A stretch of DNA of 64,000 nt from an uncultured Collinsella sp. GTDB taxonomy: Bacteria; Actinomycetota; Coriobacteriia; Coriobacteriales; Coriobacteriaceae. The DNA lies in contig UQMO01000002.1 in NCBI GenBank assembly GCA_900542125.1, forward strand, positions 1 through 64,000, given 5' to 3'. The notes under the pieces are model-generated. The model was not told where the DNA came from and made no database searches. It saw only the letters and a program-made list of their open reading frames with translations. Shown here piece after piece: positions 45,031 to 55,877 of the stretch; position 1 is the stretch's first letter, and every line of letters starts with the position of its first letter. The translations under genes were made by a program, and so were the position numbers.

Positions 45031-45085
45031 TCTCAATCTGTAACATCTAGGCGCCAAAATCGGTTCCTCCTGTTACAGATTGAGA
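45031..45085. repeat. 55-bp palindromic element, copy 3
   Basis: TCTCAATCTGTAAC ... GTTACAGATTGAGA. Lies 25 bases after copy 2. The A-for-G change in the left arm is matched by T-for-C in the right arm, so pairing is kept. Confidence 0.95.
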
Positions 45086-45242
45086 TGTTTGAAGCGGTGA
45101 GCTTACAAGCCGAACTTGGGCGCCTTGTTGCCGCCCTTGAGGTCTGCGGTGTCGAGTCGCATCATGCAAAAGTCTGCGTGGCCCTCGTTTCCAGAATAAT
45201 TCAAAGGGGTTGGATGCATATGTGCCGGCCGTCCCTGCACTA

Positions 45243-45307
45243 AAACGTGTACGTCAGCCTCCAAAGATGTCAAATTTCGACATGTTTGGAGGCTGACGTA
45301 CACGTTT
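45243..45307. repeat. 65-bp palindrome with 23-bp arms
   Basis: The left arm starts AAACGTGTACGTCAGCCTCC and runs to 45265; the right arm 45285-45307 is its exact reverse complement. An inner ATGTC / GACAT continues the stem. Located upstream of gltB in a 600-bp spacer that otherwise holds copies 2 and 3 of the 55-bp element and no gene. Confidence 0.95.
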
Positions 45308-45435
45308 GATAGCAAGACGTTGATGGCCGGTGTGCGTTACGCGATTGTTTCGAAACGGGTGGGAAACACAACGGGCCGGCGATGCTCCTAGTATGCCTAT
45401 TCAACTGACTGTCTAACACCAAGGGGAGGATCGCG

Positions 45436-48400
45436 ATGCAGGCAGATTCCGCTCAGCAGCAGGGCCTTTATCGCCCCGAATTCGACCACGATGCATGTGG
45501 CATCGGCGCGCTTGCCGATATCAACGGCGAGCGCCATCACCAGATTCTGGACGACGCGCTGTCCATTCTGGTCAACTTGGAGCACCGCGGCGGCACGGGA
45601 CTCGAGAAGAACACCGGCGACGGCGCCGGCATCCTGTTCCAGGTTCCGCATCACTTTTTCCGCAAAGAGGCTCAAAAGTGCGGCCAGATTCTGCCGGCAG
45701 AGGGCGACTATGGCGTGGCCATGCTGTTCTTCCCGCAGGACGACAAGGGCGTAGAGGATGCCCGTCGCGTGTTTGAGGAGGGCTGCGCCGAGGCCGGCGT
45801 GCCGCTGCTCTTTTGGCGCGAGGTGCCCGTCGACCCGCACGACCTGGGTGAGACGGCGCGCGCCTGCATGCCTACCATTCTGCAGGCCTTCCTGGGCCGC
45901 CCCGACGACACGCCCGCCGGTGACGCCTTCGAGCGCCGCCTGTATGTGTGCCGCCGCACCATCGAGAAGAAGGCCGACGCCGAGTTTGCCCTGCGCGACA
46001 AGATCTTCTATGTGTGCTCCATGAGCTCGCGCACTATCGTGTACAAGGGCATGCTCGTCGCCACGCAGATGCGCCGCTTCTTCATCGATCTCAACGACGC
46101 CGCCGTCAAGACGGCCGTGGCGCTCGTCCACTCGCGCTACTCCACCAACACCACGCCCAGCTGGGAGCGCGCGCACCCCAACCGCTTTATCATCCATAAC
46201 GGCGAGATCAACACCCTCAAGGGCAACGTCAACTGGATTCGCGCTCGCGAACCCAACCTGTACAGCCCCGTGCTGCAGCACGATCTTGAGCGCGTGATGC
46301 CCATCATCAACCGCGAGGGTTCCGACTCCGCGATTCTGGACAACGTGCTCGAGTTTTTGGTCATGAACGGCCGTCCGCTCACGCGCGCCGCATCCATGCT
46401 GCTGCCCGAGCCGTGGGACCACAACGACAGCCTGAGTGAGGAGCGCCGCGCCTACGACGCCTACCAGTCCATGCTCATGGAGCCGTGGGATGGCCCGGCG
46501 GCCATCGCCTTTACCGACGGTCGCACGCTGGGTGCCGCCCTCGACCGTAACGGCCTGCGTCCCGCCCGCTACTATGTGACGCGCGACGGTCGCTTTATGC
46601 TGGCAAGTGAGGTGGGCACCATTGAGGTGCGCCCCGAGAACATCCTGACGAGTGGTTGCCTGGGACCGGGCCAGATGCTCGAGGTCGATTTTGCCCGCGG
46701 CCGCGTGATCTACAATGACGAGCTGCGCGCCCGCTATGCCAAGGAAAAGCCCTACCGCGACTGGATTGCCGAGGAGACGCTGACCGTTGACGCGCTCGAT
46801 GAGCCCGTTGCGGTAACGCCCGCCGAGGACGCCGAGGTGCCCGCCGCCGTGCGTATGGCAAAGCTCGGCTACCACTGGGATGACGTCGACGAGGTCGTGC
46901 GTCCCATGGCCCAGCAGGGCAAGGCCCCGCTCGCCTCGATGGGCATCGACGCGCCGCTGGCCTGCCTGTCCAAGAAGACGCGTTCGTTCTTTGACTACTT
47001 CTATCAGCTGTTCGCTCAGGTCACGAACCCGCCCATCGACGCCCTTCGCGAGCATATGGTCACCTCGACCACGCTCTACCTGGGCAACCACGGTAACCTG
47101 CTCGAGGACTCCCGTACGGCCTGCCAGCTGGTGCGTCTGGAGCGCCCGTTGCTGAGCGAGGAGGAGTTCGACCGCATCTGCGCCATCGACCGCGTGGGCT
47201 TTAAGACCCGTCGTTTCCGTGCCGTGTACCGCCGCGACGCGGGTGAGGGCGCGCTGCAGACTGCGCTCAAGCAGCTTGCGGAGGACGTTGAGGCTGCGGT
47301 CCGCGACGGCGTGAACATCGTGGTGCTTAGCGACCGCGCTGCCGCAGGCGAGGTGCCCGTGCCGTCGCTGCTTGCCGTGGGCTGCGTGCACAACCACCTG
47401 ATCCGCGCCGGCGTGCGTACCTTTGCCGATATCGTGGTGGAGTGCGGCGACGCCGTGTCCCCGCATGACTTTGCGGCACTGGTGGGCTACTCCGCGAGCG
47501 GCATCTATCCGTACAACGCACATGCGTGCATCCGCGATCTGGCGGCACGCGGCGATTTGGACGTGACGGCCGAGCGGGGCATCGCCAACTACAACAAGGC
47601 CGCGACGGCGGGCATCGTCTCCATCATGTCCAAGATGGGCATCTCCACGGTGCAGAGCTACCATTCGGCGCAGATCTTCGAGGCCGTGGGCTTCACTCCG
47701 GAGTTCGTCAACGCGTACTTCGCCGGCACGGTGAGCCGTGTGGGCGGTATGGGTGTCGAGGACGTCGAGCGCGAGCAGAATGAGCGCTACGACGCCGCGC
47801 TCGCTATCCTCAAGAGCCCGGCTCCCGATCAGCTGCCCACGCTGGGTCTGACCAAGTGGCGCCCGCTCGGCGGCGAGGATCACCTTATCGACCCGCAGAC
47901 CGTCTACCTGCTGCAGACCGCCTGCCGCGAGGACAGCTACGACACCTTTAAGGAGTACAGCGCCCGCCTGCACCGCACCGGCCGTGCCGTGCGCCTGCGT
48001 GACCTGCTGGACTTTAATGCCAACGGTCGCACGCCGGTTTCGCTCGACGAGGTGGAGCCCGCGCTCAACATCGTCCGCCGCTTTAACACCGGCGCCATGT
48101 CGTACGGCTCCATCAGCAAGGAAGCACACGAGTGCATGGCCATCGCCATGAACCGCCTGCACGGCCGTTCCAACTCGGGCGAGGGCGGCGAGGACCCGCG
48201 TCGCGAGACCCCGCTGGCTAACGGTGACTCCAAGAACTCCGCGATCAAGCAGGTGGCAAGCGCGCGCTTTGGCGTGACGAGCCGTTACCTGTGCAGCGCC
48301 TTCGAGATTCAGATCAAGATGGCCCAGGGCGCCAAGCCTGGCGAGGGCGGCCACCTGCCCGGCAAGAAGGTCTACCCCTGGATCGCCGAGGTCCGTCAGT

Positions 48401-50133
48401 CCACGCCCGGCATCGGCCTGATCTCGCCTCCGCCGCACCACGACATCTACTCCATCGAGGACCTGGCGGAGCTTATCTTCGATCTTAAGAACGCCAACCC
48501 CGGCGCACGCGTGTCGGTCAAGCTGGTCAGCGAGGCCGGCGTCGGCACCATCGCCACCGGTGTGGCCAAGGGTGCCGCCGACAAGATCTTGATCAGCGGC
48601 CACAACGGCGGCTCCGGTGCTGCGGCGCGCGATTCGATCTGGCACGCCGGTCTGCCGCTGGAGCTTGGCCTTGCCGAGGCCCAGCAGACGCTGCTGCAAA
48701 ACGGCCTGCGCTCACGCGTGGTGCTCGAGGCCGATGGCAAGCTCATGGACGGCACCGATGTTGCCGTCGCCTGCCTGCTGGGTGCCGAGGAGTTTGGCTT
48801 TGCGACCATGCCGCTCATCTCCATGGGCTGCCTCATGCAGCGCGACTGCCAGCAGGATACCTGCCCGGCCGGCATCGCTACGCAAAACTGCCGCCTGCGT
48901 CACGGCTTCCGCGGCAAGCCCGAGCACGTTGAGCACTTTATGCTCTTTGTGGCCGAGCAGCTGCGCGAGGTCATGGCACGCCTGGGCTTCCGCACCATCG
49001 ACGAGATGGTCGGCCATCCCGAGTGCCTGCGCCAGATTGAGGTGCCGGGCAACCGCAAGGCCAACCTGCTCGATCTGTCGCCCGTGCTGGCGAGCGCGAC
49101 CTGTGAGTTTGGTGCCCACATCCCGGGTGCCGACGGCCGTCACTTCCTGCCCCAGATGGCTGCGGACAGCGAGCTCGGCAAGACGCTCGACTCTACGCTG
49201 TTTGTCCCCTATACGGCCGATGCCCGTGCGCACCTGCGTCCGATTCGTTTCCATGCCGACATCGCCAACGTCAACCGTTGCGTTGGCACCATCTTGGGCA
49301 ATGCGGTGACCAAGGCACATCCCGAGGGCCTGCCCGCCGGCTCCATCACCATCGATTGCGATGGCTCGGCCGGTCAGAGCTTTGGCGCCTTCCTGCCGCG
49401 CGGCGTGACGCTCAACGTGTGCGGCGACGCCAACGACTACTTTGGTAAGGGCCTTTCGGGCGGCGAGGTCTCCGTGCGCCCCAACCCGCATGCGACCTAC
49501 AAGTTCGACGAGAACATCATCGTGGGCAACGTTGCGTTCTTTGGCGCCACGAGCGGCTGCGGCTTCATTAACGGTCTTGCCGGCCAGCGCTTTGCCGTGC
49601 GCAACTCCGGTGCCACCGTGGTGGTCGAGGGCTGCGGCAACCATGGTTGCGAGTACATGACGGGTGGTCTGGCGCTCATCCTGGGCGAGGTCGGGCAGAA
49701 CTTCGCCGCCGGCATGACGGGTGGCGTGGCCTATGTCTTTGACCAGTACGGCACGCTCGATGCCCGTGTGAACCACGAGAGCGTTGAGCTTAAAGCCCCG
49801 ACGGCCGGCGAGCTGGCGCAGATTCGCGAGCTCATCCAGGAGCACGTGGACGCGACGCAGAGCCCGCGCGGCATTAAGCTGCTCTACAGCTTTGAGACGA
49901 TGAGCAAGCACTTTGTGAAGGTCATTCCGACCGAGTACGAGCGCGTGCTGGCGATTGTCGCCGCCGCCGAGGCCGTCGGCAAGACGCATGCGCAGGCCGA
50001 GGAGCTGGCGTTTGACATTGTGACCGGTCGCGCGAGTGACGCGGATGTTGCTCGCTTCGATGTTGCGGGCGGTGCTGCGGGTGCTGCGTCCGTGGCTGCC
50101 AGCTCTGTTGCTTCGACCAAGAAGGAGGCGTAA
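45436..50133 (+). CDS. gltB: glutamate synthase large subunit
   Basis: Ferredoxin- or NADPH-dependent glutamate synthase large chain (1565 aa), making two glutamates from glutamine and 2-oxoglutarate. The class II glutaminase starts at Cys21 (FDHDACGIGALADI) after a short propeptide. The central region and FMN-binding synthase domain follow (GGEDPRRETPLANGDSKNSA, PGEGGHLPGKKVYPWIAEVR). The 3Fe-4S site is CLMQRDCQQDTCPAGIATQ, and the C-terminal beta-helix GXGXG domain begins near residue 1280. The gene is directly followed by gltD (5 bases apart). SD GGGGAGG precedes the ATG. Confidence 0.98.
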   Translation: MQADSAQQQGLYRPEFDHDACGIGALADINGERHHQILDDALSILVNLEHRGGTGLEKNTGDGAGILFQVPHHFFRKEAQKCGQILPAEGDYGVAMLFFPQDDKGVEDARRVFEEGCAEAGVPLLFWREVPVDPHDLGETARACMPTILQAFLGRPDDTPAGDAFERRLYVCRRTIEKKADAEFALRDKIFYVCSMSSRTIVYKGMLVATQMRRFFIDLNDAAVKTAVALVHSRYSTNTTPSWERAHPNRFIIHNGEINTLKGNVNWIRAREPNLYSPVLQHDLERVMPIINREGSDSAILDNVLEFLVMNGRPLTRAASMLLPEPWDHNDSLSEERRAYDAYQSMLMEPWDGPAAIAFTDGRTLGAALDRNGLRPARYYVTRDGRFMLASEVGTIEVRPENILTSGCLGPGQMLEVDFARGRVIYNDELRARYAKEKPYRDWIAEETLTVDALDEPVAVTPAEDAEVPAAVRMAKLGYHWDDVDEVVRPMAQQGKAPLASMGIDAPLACLSKKTRSFFDYFYQLFAQVTNPPIDALREHMVTSTTLYLGNHGNLLEDSRTACQLVRLERPLLSEEEFDRICAIDRVGFKTRRFRAVYRRDAGEGALQTALKQLAEDVEAAVRDGVNIVVLSDRAAAGEVPVPSLLAVGCVHNHLIRAGVRTFADIVVECGDAVSPHDFAALVGYSASGIYPYNAHACIRDLAARGDLDVTAERGIANYNKAATAGIVSIMSKMGISTVQSYHSAQIFEAVGFTPEFVNAYFAGTVSRVGGMGVEDVEREQNERYDAALAILKSPAPDQLPTLGLTKWRPLGGEDHLIDPQTVYLLQTACREDSYDTFKEYSARLHRTGRAVRLRDLLDFNANGRTPVSLDEVEPALNIVRRFNTGAMSYGSISKEAHECMAIAMNRLHGRSNSGEGGEDPRRETPLANGDSKNSAIKQVASARFGVTSRYLCSAFEIQIKMAQGAKPGEGGHLPGKKVYPWIAEVRQSTPGIGLISPPPHHDIYSIEDLAELIFDLKNANPGARVSVKLVSEAGVGTIATGVAKGAADKILISGHNGGSGAAARDSIWHAGLPLELGLAEAQQTLLQNGLRSRVVLEADGKLMDGTDVAVACLLGAEEFGFATMPLISMGCLMQRDCQQDTCPAGIATQNCRLRHGFRGKPEHVEHFMLFVAEQLREVMARLGFRTIDEMVGHPECLRQIEVPGNRKANLLDLSPVLASATCEFGAHIPGADGRHFLPQMAADSELGKTLDSTLFVPYTADARAHLRPIRFHADIANVNRCVGTILGNAVTKAHPEGLPAGSITIDCDGSAGQSFGAFLPRGVTLNVCGDANDYFGKGLSGGEVSVRPNPHATYKFDENIIVGNVAFFGATSGCGFINGLAGQRFAVRNSGATVVVEGCGNHGCEYMTGGLALILGEVGQNFAAGMTGGVAYVFDQYGTLDARVNHESVELKAPTAGELAQIRELIQEHVDATQSPRGIKLLYSFETMSKHFVKVIPTEYERVLAIVAAAEAVGKTHAQAEELAFDIVTGRASDADVARFDVAGGAAGAASVAASSVASTKKEA

Positions 50134-50138
50134 GTGCC

Positions 50139-51620
<1,482 letters not shown>

Positions 51621-52039
51621 AGTAGTCACGGAGATATTCAACAATCGAATCGGCAAGGGCTGTCCCTAACTGCCGGCACAAAAGGAACGTCCCTAAGTGC
51701 CGACAGTTAGGGACGTCTCTGTCGGCATTCGGGGACACTCCTTGCGGATTTGCGAGCAGTTTGCTCGTTTGTCGACGTGCGGGTGTTCATTTGTCGACTT
51801 CTTGGGCTGTGGTCACCTGTTGTTTCTGTGGTGGCTGCGGGCATCTGGCTCAAAAGGGCGGGTTGGCCGTTGATGTTTACCTGCGGTTTTGTTGCGGCGC
51901 GCATTTTCGGTCAAGCTATTCGTCAAGTGTTTGGTCAGCATCTGGTTTGCAGCCGGAGGCCTATTTTGCCCGCGCTGGTCGTGGCTGCCCACCCTCCTCG
52001 TAAGCTCAAATTGAGGTCCATCAGTTTGAGGAGGATGCC
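51621..52039. other. intergenic region with competing hairpins
   Basis: About 420 bp without a convincing gene. At 51662-51714, GTCCCTAACTG and CAGTTAGGGAC pair. The middle segment GTGCCGACAG can instead pair with CTGTCGGCAT at 51718-51729, giving two mutually exclusive stems. The remainder contains only low-quality ORFs. Confidence 0.6.
51662..51736. repeat. overlapping hairpins after gltD
   Basis: Arms GTCCCTAACTG (51662-51672) / CAGTTAGGGAC (51704-51714), plus CCTAAGTGCCGACAG / CTGTCGGCATTCGGG. A segment starting GTCCCTAA occurs twice (51662, 51690), which creates the alternatives. Confidence 0.65.
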
Positions 52040-52747
52040 ATGACTGACCACGCTTTTGACCGAGCAGAGCTGGCTGAAGCCGTCGGCAACGATATTGCCG
52101 GCATGGCTCACTTTTGGATGCTGCGGAAGTTTCAATTCCTGGAGCCGGCGCGCGAACAGTTCGAGATCATTGTCGACCCGTGGCTCAGCTATTGCACCGA
52201 GCCTTCACAAAACGAAATCATGGCCTACAACATGGCGTTTACCGATTGGCTGCTGTTTGAGCGCCCCTATCGCCATGGCAAAACGCTGCTCGAGCTATAT
52301 GTTGACGAGCCGCCGGCATCGCTTTCGCCTGCCTCGCTCAAGCGGCTCGAGCAGGTACGCGACACGCAGTATTTCTCGCGCTTTGGCATTTTGGACAAGA
52401 ATCCTGCGTCCGGCATGGTCGTGCTGAAGGACACGCGCACCGATCATCGCTTTGATGTCTACGATCCGCATATCGTGCAGAAGGAGCACTGGAGTGACGG
52501 CGCGATTGCGGTGCGCCTCGCCTGCGTCGACGATGTCTGGCTTACGGCGGGACAGCTCTACCTGTATGACATCGCGCGGCTGAGCGATACGGCGGTCGAT
52601 GGGCCGGGTGCGGTGCATCCGGAGGACCTGCAGGACGGCTTTGACACCTCGTGCATCAGCTTCTTCTTGCGTCTGGTCCGCGACATCATGGGCGCCCAGG
52701 GGCGGTACGTAAAGTCGCTCAATATCTACGAGCAGGAGTGGGAGTAG
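52040..52747 (+). CDS. conserved hypothetical protein (235 aa)
   Basis: A soluble 235-residue protein without recognised motifs. It is aromatic rich (AHFWMLRKFQFLEPA, FTDWLLFERPYRHGK, YFSRFGILDKNPAS) and ends in SFFLRLVRDIMGAQGRYVKS. There is no signal peptide or membrane helix. The start at 52040 follows GGAGGATGCC. It stands between gltD and a cluster of three 55-bp palindromes and is transcribed in the same direction as the endonuclease-like gene beyond them. Function unknown. Confidence 0.8.
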   Translation: MTDHAFDRAELAEAVGNDIAGMAHFWMLRKFQFLEPAREQFEIIVDPWLSYCTEPSQNEIMAYNMAFTDWLLFERPYRHGKTLLELYVDEPPASLSPASLKRLEQVRDTQYFSRFGILDKNPASGMVVLKDTRTDHRFDVYDPHIVQKEHWSDGAIAVRLACVDDVWLTAGQLYLYDIARLSDTAVDGPGAVHPEDLQDGFDTSCISFFLRLVRDIMGAQGRYVKSLNIYEQEWE

Positions 52748-52788
52748 GGGATGGGTAGTTGTCGCCTGCCTTGCCTTTTGCCTTTTTG

Positions 52789-52843
52789 TCTCGATCTGTA
52801 ACGTTTGGGGGCAAAAAACCGGTCTACCTGTTACAGAACGAGA
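52789..52843. repeat. 55-bp palindromic element, copy 4
   Basis: TCTCGATCTGTAAC ... GTTACAGAACGAGA, with one mismatch in the right arm. Confidence 0.95.
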
Positions 52844-52868
52844 CGAATGCTTGGGCGCCGCTGGTTTG

Positions 52869-52923
52869 TCTAAATCTGTAACGTTTAGGGGCCTGGAGAA
52901 CGTCTAACTGTTACAGATCGAGA
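52869..52923. repeat. 55-bp palindromic element, copy 5
   Basis: TCTAAATCTGTAAC ... GTTACAGATCGAGA, 25 bases after copy 4. Confidence 0.95.
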
Positions 52924-52949
52924 CGTTTGGCACCTGGCTGGGGGGAATG

Positions 52950-53004
52950 TCTCAATCTGTAACATCTACAGTCCAAAAATCGGTCTTCCTGTTACAGATC
53001 AAGA
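52950..53004. repeat. 55-bp palindromic element, copy 6
   Basis: TCTCAATCTGTAAC ... GTTACAGATCAAGA, 26 bases after copy 5 and 21 bases before the start of the endonuclease-like gene. Confidence 0.95.
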
Positions 53005-53025
53005 CATTTATCAGCGGAGGCAACG

Positions 53026-54102
53026 GTGACGATGGTCCATTTGTCCGATGTGGTGGTGATGGAAGTGTCTAATACCGTTTTCAAGCACAAGCATACGACT
53101 CGCAACACGTTGGCGCGGAATAGGATGCTCGCGCGACTCACGGAGGTGACCGAGCAAGGTGCGCTGCTCGCAACGCATGACAATGCCGAGCTCATGTGGC
53201 TGAGGCGCCATGTGGGGACCGATGATATCGCGGAGCCCGAGCCGTACCTGTTCTGCTTCCAACATGATTGGGATTTGTTGACGCCGTCGGAGCGGGCGCT
53301 GCGGACCATCAAGGGGCTTGCGAAGTTTCATCCCGATTGGGCGTTTTGGGGATACGACGCGGCACTTCTGTGGGGCTTGGAAGTGCCGAAAGATTTGCTT
53401 GGTCCTCGCTTTCTTGTTAAGACGGGCTGCTCTGCGGCGTTGAGCGGTGGGTGCAGGTTGCTGCGGCCGCAGGCGGCGGGTGCACTCGAGCGCGTCGACG
53501 GTGTGCGGGCGACGCCGTTTTGGCGCACAGTGGAGGATTGCCTGCTACGGGCGCCGTTTTCCTATGGGCTAGCAATTGCCGATTCTGCCTTGCGGGCGAA
53601 GGGTTCGTCGCGCGATGAACTGTGTGAGCGGCTTCGCGCCGATTGCGAAGGTCGGCGTGGGTATCGCAGGGCGCAGGTGATTGCATCGCATGCGGACGGG
53701 CTGTCCGAAAACGGCGGCGAGTCGCGCTTCCGGGCGTTCTTCATCGCGTACGGCTTTCCGGTGCCGCAGTTGCAGGTGGAGTTTCATGATCCGCTCGATC
53801 CGACTCGTGTGTTTCGCGTCGACTATTTCTGGAAGCTCGAGGATGGAACGTGCGTGATCGGCGAGCTCGACGGAAAGGGAAAGTATACGCTGCAGACCGG
53901 CGAGGGCCGGGAGCCGATCGATCCGTTTGTAGCGGAGCGTCAGCGGGAATCCCATCTGACAATGCTCGGGCATAAGGTGCTTCGGTTTACGTTTAACGAG
54001 CTTAAGAATCCGGTGAAGCTGGTCGAGAAGATGAGGCTGGCGGGTATTCCGCAGCAGGCCGAGTTGGCTGAGGGATGGAGACGTCAATGGTATGGGCACT
54101 GA
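53026..54102 (+). CDS. AbiEi-like / PD-(D/E)XK endonuclease-fold protein within a repeat cluster
   Basis: A 358-residue protein of unknown role. Residues 75-180 (YLFCFQHDWDLLTPSERALR, FWGYDAALLWGLEVPKD) resemble AbiEi-type or regulator-like N-terminal regions. The C-terminal third has a DUF559/Vsr-like nuclease pattern: RVDYFWKLEDG with D266, then VIGELDGKGKY with E280 and K284, then RQRESHLTMLGHKVLRFTF. It shares this order with the gene at 4742-5875. Three 55-bp palindromes lie directly upstream, two directly downstream and none inside. GTG 53026 (GGAGG 5 nt before) and ATG 53032 are both possible starts. Function is inferred from fold and context only. Confidence 0.75.
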   Translation: MTMVHLSDVVVMEVSNTVFKHKHTTRNTLARNRMLARLTEVTEQGALLATHDNAELMWLRRHVGTDDIAEPEPYLFCFQHDWDLLTPSERALRTIKGLAKFHPDWAFWGYDAALLWGLEVPKDLLGPRFLVKTGCSAALSGGCRLLRPQAAGALERVDGVRATPFWRTVEDCLLRAPFSYGLAIADSALRAKGSSRDELCERLRADCEGRRGYRRAQVIASHADGLSENGGESRFRAFFIAYGFPVPQLQVEFHDPLDPTRVFRVDYFWKLEDGTCVIGELDGKGKYTLQTGEGREPIDPFVAERQRESHLTMLGHKVLRFTFNELKNPVKLVEKMRLAGIPQQAELAEGWRRQWYGH

Positions 54103-54111
54103 GAGGGTTTG

Positions 54112-54166
54112 TCTCGATCTGTAACATCTTGGAGCCGTTTTGCCGCGTAACTGTTACAGATCGAGA
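54112..54166. repeat. 55-bp palindromic element, copy 7
   Basis: TCTCGATCTGTAAC ... GTTACAGATCGAGA, nine bases after the stop of the endonuclease-like gene. Confidence 0.95.
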
Positions 54167-54191
54167 CGGAATGTTGGCGGCTGCCAAAAGA

Positions 54192-54246
54192 TCTCAATCT
54201 GTAACATCTAGCAGTTAAGAACCGGTCCTCCTGTTACAGATTGAGA
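54192..54246. repeat. 55-bp palindromic element, copy 8
   Basis: TCTCAATCTGTAAC ... GTTACAGATTGAGA, 25 bases after copy 7; arms changed in a compensating way. Confidence 0.95.
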
Positions 54247-54399
54247 TGTTTCGCCGAGGCAATCGGGGCAGAGCCGCATCGGCTTCCATCCATCTTCACG
54301 TTCCCTTCTTTCTCCGTTAACCGATATGTCCGCAGAGATCCTGCCGTGCTAGGTAATAATGGACAAATGTTGAAGTTTTCTGAAGGGGAGGAGTCCGAT

Positions 54400-55770
54400 A
54401 TGGCGACTGCCGATCGTTCCACGTTGTTTATCAATGCGACCGTTCTGGATGGTTCGGAGCATATGGAGCCGCAGCCCGATATGGCCGTGGTCGTTGAACG
54501 CGGCGTCATCACCTGGATTGGCCCGAGCGCCGTGGCGCAGGCGCCGGCAGGTGCCGAGGTCATCGACCTGGGCGGCGCGTATCTCATGCCGGGCCTCATC
54601 AACATGCACGTGCATCTGTGCGGCTCGGGCAAGCCGGTTTCGGCAGGCGATGCGGGCGCGCTCATGAAGAAGCTCGACAACTCCGTGGGCCGCGCCATCG
54701 TCCGCCACATTCTCAAAGGGAGCGCCCAGCAGCAGCTGGCGAGCGGCGTGACCACGGTGCGTGGCGCGGGCGACCCGCTGTTTGCCGATCTGGCCGTGCG
54801 CGATGCTATCGATGCCGGCAAGTATCAGGGTCCTCGCCTGGTGGCGCCGGGAACGGGCATCACGGTGCCGGGCGGCCATGGTGCGGGCCTGTTCGCCCAG
54901 GTGGCCAACAGTCCCGCCGAGGCAGCCGAACAGGTGCGCGACCTGTATGCGCGTGGTGCCGACGTCATTAAGCTGTTCGTGACGGGCGGCGTGTTCGATG
55001 CGACCGAGGTGGGCGAGCCGGGCGTGCTGCGTATGCCAGTGGAGGTTGCCGCGGCGGCATGCAAGGCGGCGCACGATATGGGCCTTCCGGTTATGGCCCA
55101 TGTCGAGAGTACCGAGGGCGTGAAGGCCGCGCTTGAGGCCGGCGTTGACACGATTGAGCACGGCGCTCCGTTGACACCCGAAATCTTGGAGCTGTACCGT
55201 GGCGCCGCGGGCACGCAGCTCGAGGGGCGTGCTCCGAGTGTGACCTGCACTATCAGCCCGGCGCTGCCGTTTGTATTGCTCGACCCGGAAAAGACCCATT
55301 CTACCGATACGCAAAAGAAGAACGGCGACATCGTGTGCTCGGGCATCATCGAGAGCGCCCGTGCCGCACTGGAAGCTGGCGTTAAGGTGGGCCTTGGCAC
55401 GGACTCAAGCTGCCCGTTCGTGACGCAGTATGACATGTGGCGCGAGGTCGCCTATTTTGCCAAGTATGTCGACGTGAGCAACGCCTTCGCACTGCATACA
55501 GCCACGCAGGTTAATGCCGAGCTGCTGGGGCTGGGCGGCGATACTGGCGCGATCGAGTGCGGCAAGGCTGCCGATATCTTGGTAACGCGCGAGAATCCTC
55601 TCGATAATCTGTGCGCTCTGCGTGAGCCGATACATGTGATGTGTCGCGGTGATCTGGTACGCAAGCTCAAGGTGAAGCGTATTCCCGAGGTGGACGCCGA
55701 GCTCGACGCGATTATGGCCATGCCGGCTGAGGCGCTGGCCGAGGAGCTTGCCCGCGACGGCGTGGCGTAA
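54400..55770 (+). CDS. metal-dependent amidohydrolase (imidazolonepropionase-like)
   Basis: Amidohydrolase-superfamily enzyme (456 aa) with two-metal TIM-barrel motifs. These are the H-x-H in LINMHVHLCGSG, a probable metal-bridging lysine in VIKLFVTGG, histidines in PVMAHVES and TIEHGAP, and the aspartate in GLGTDSSCP. The group includes imidazolonepropionase-like enzymes and Xaa-Pro/Xaa-Arg dipeptidases; the substrate is unknown. The hut pathway is not nearby. The ATG at 54400 follows GGGGAGGAG at good spacing; longer readings start within the palindromic repeat. A terminator shared with the convergent gene follows. Confidence 0.9.
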   Translation: MATADRSTLFINATVLDGSEHMEPQPDMAVVVERGVITWIGPSAVAQAPAGAEVIDLGGAYLMPGLINMHVHLCGSGKPVSAGDAGALMKKLDNSVGRAIVRHILKGSAQQQLASGVTTVRGAGDPLFADLAVRDAIDAGKYQGPRLVAPGTGITVPGGHGAGLFAQVANSPAEAAEQVRDLYARGADVIKLFVTGGVFDATEVGEPGVLRMPVEVAAAACKAAHDMGLPVMAHVESTEGVKAALEAGVDTIEHGAPLTPEILELYRGAAGTQLEGRAPSVTCTISPALPFVLLDPEKTHSTDTQKKNGDIVCSGIIESARAALEAGVKVGLGTDSSCPFVTQYDMWREVAYFAKYVDVSNAFALHTATQVNAELLGLGGDTGAIECGKAADILVTRENPLDNLCALREPIHVMCRGDLVRKLKVKRIPEVDAELDAIMAMPAEALAEELARDGVA

Positions 55771-55821
55771 GCGCGCGATATGGCGATGCGAAAAAGGGAC
55801 AATCCTTTTGTCATAATCAGA

Positions 55822-55856
55822 AAAAGCCGAGGTCCCGGTGCGAGGCCTCGGCTTTT
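55822..55856. terminator. bidirectional terminator
   Basis: AAAAGCCGAGG / CCTCGGCTTTT around TCCCGGTGCGAGG, placed between the convergent amidohydrolase and zinc-ribbon genes. Confidence 0.85.
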
Positions 55857-55877
55857 ATTTGTCCTATGGTGTAGCGG

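Noticed and set aside
45397..48699. 1100-codon open frame antisense to gltB
   Set aside because: Shadow of gltB; no motif, and it overlaps clear catalytic motifs on the other strand.
51750..52043. 97-codon ORF between gltD and the hypothetical gene
   Set aside because: No ribosome site and no recognisable family. It overlaps the start of the next gene and the composition is poor; I treat the region as non-coding.
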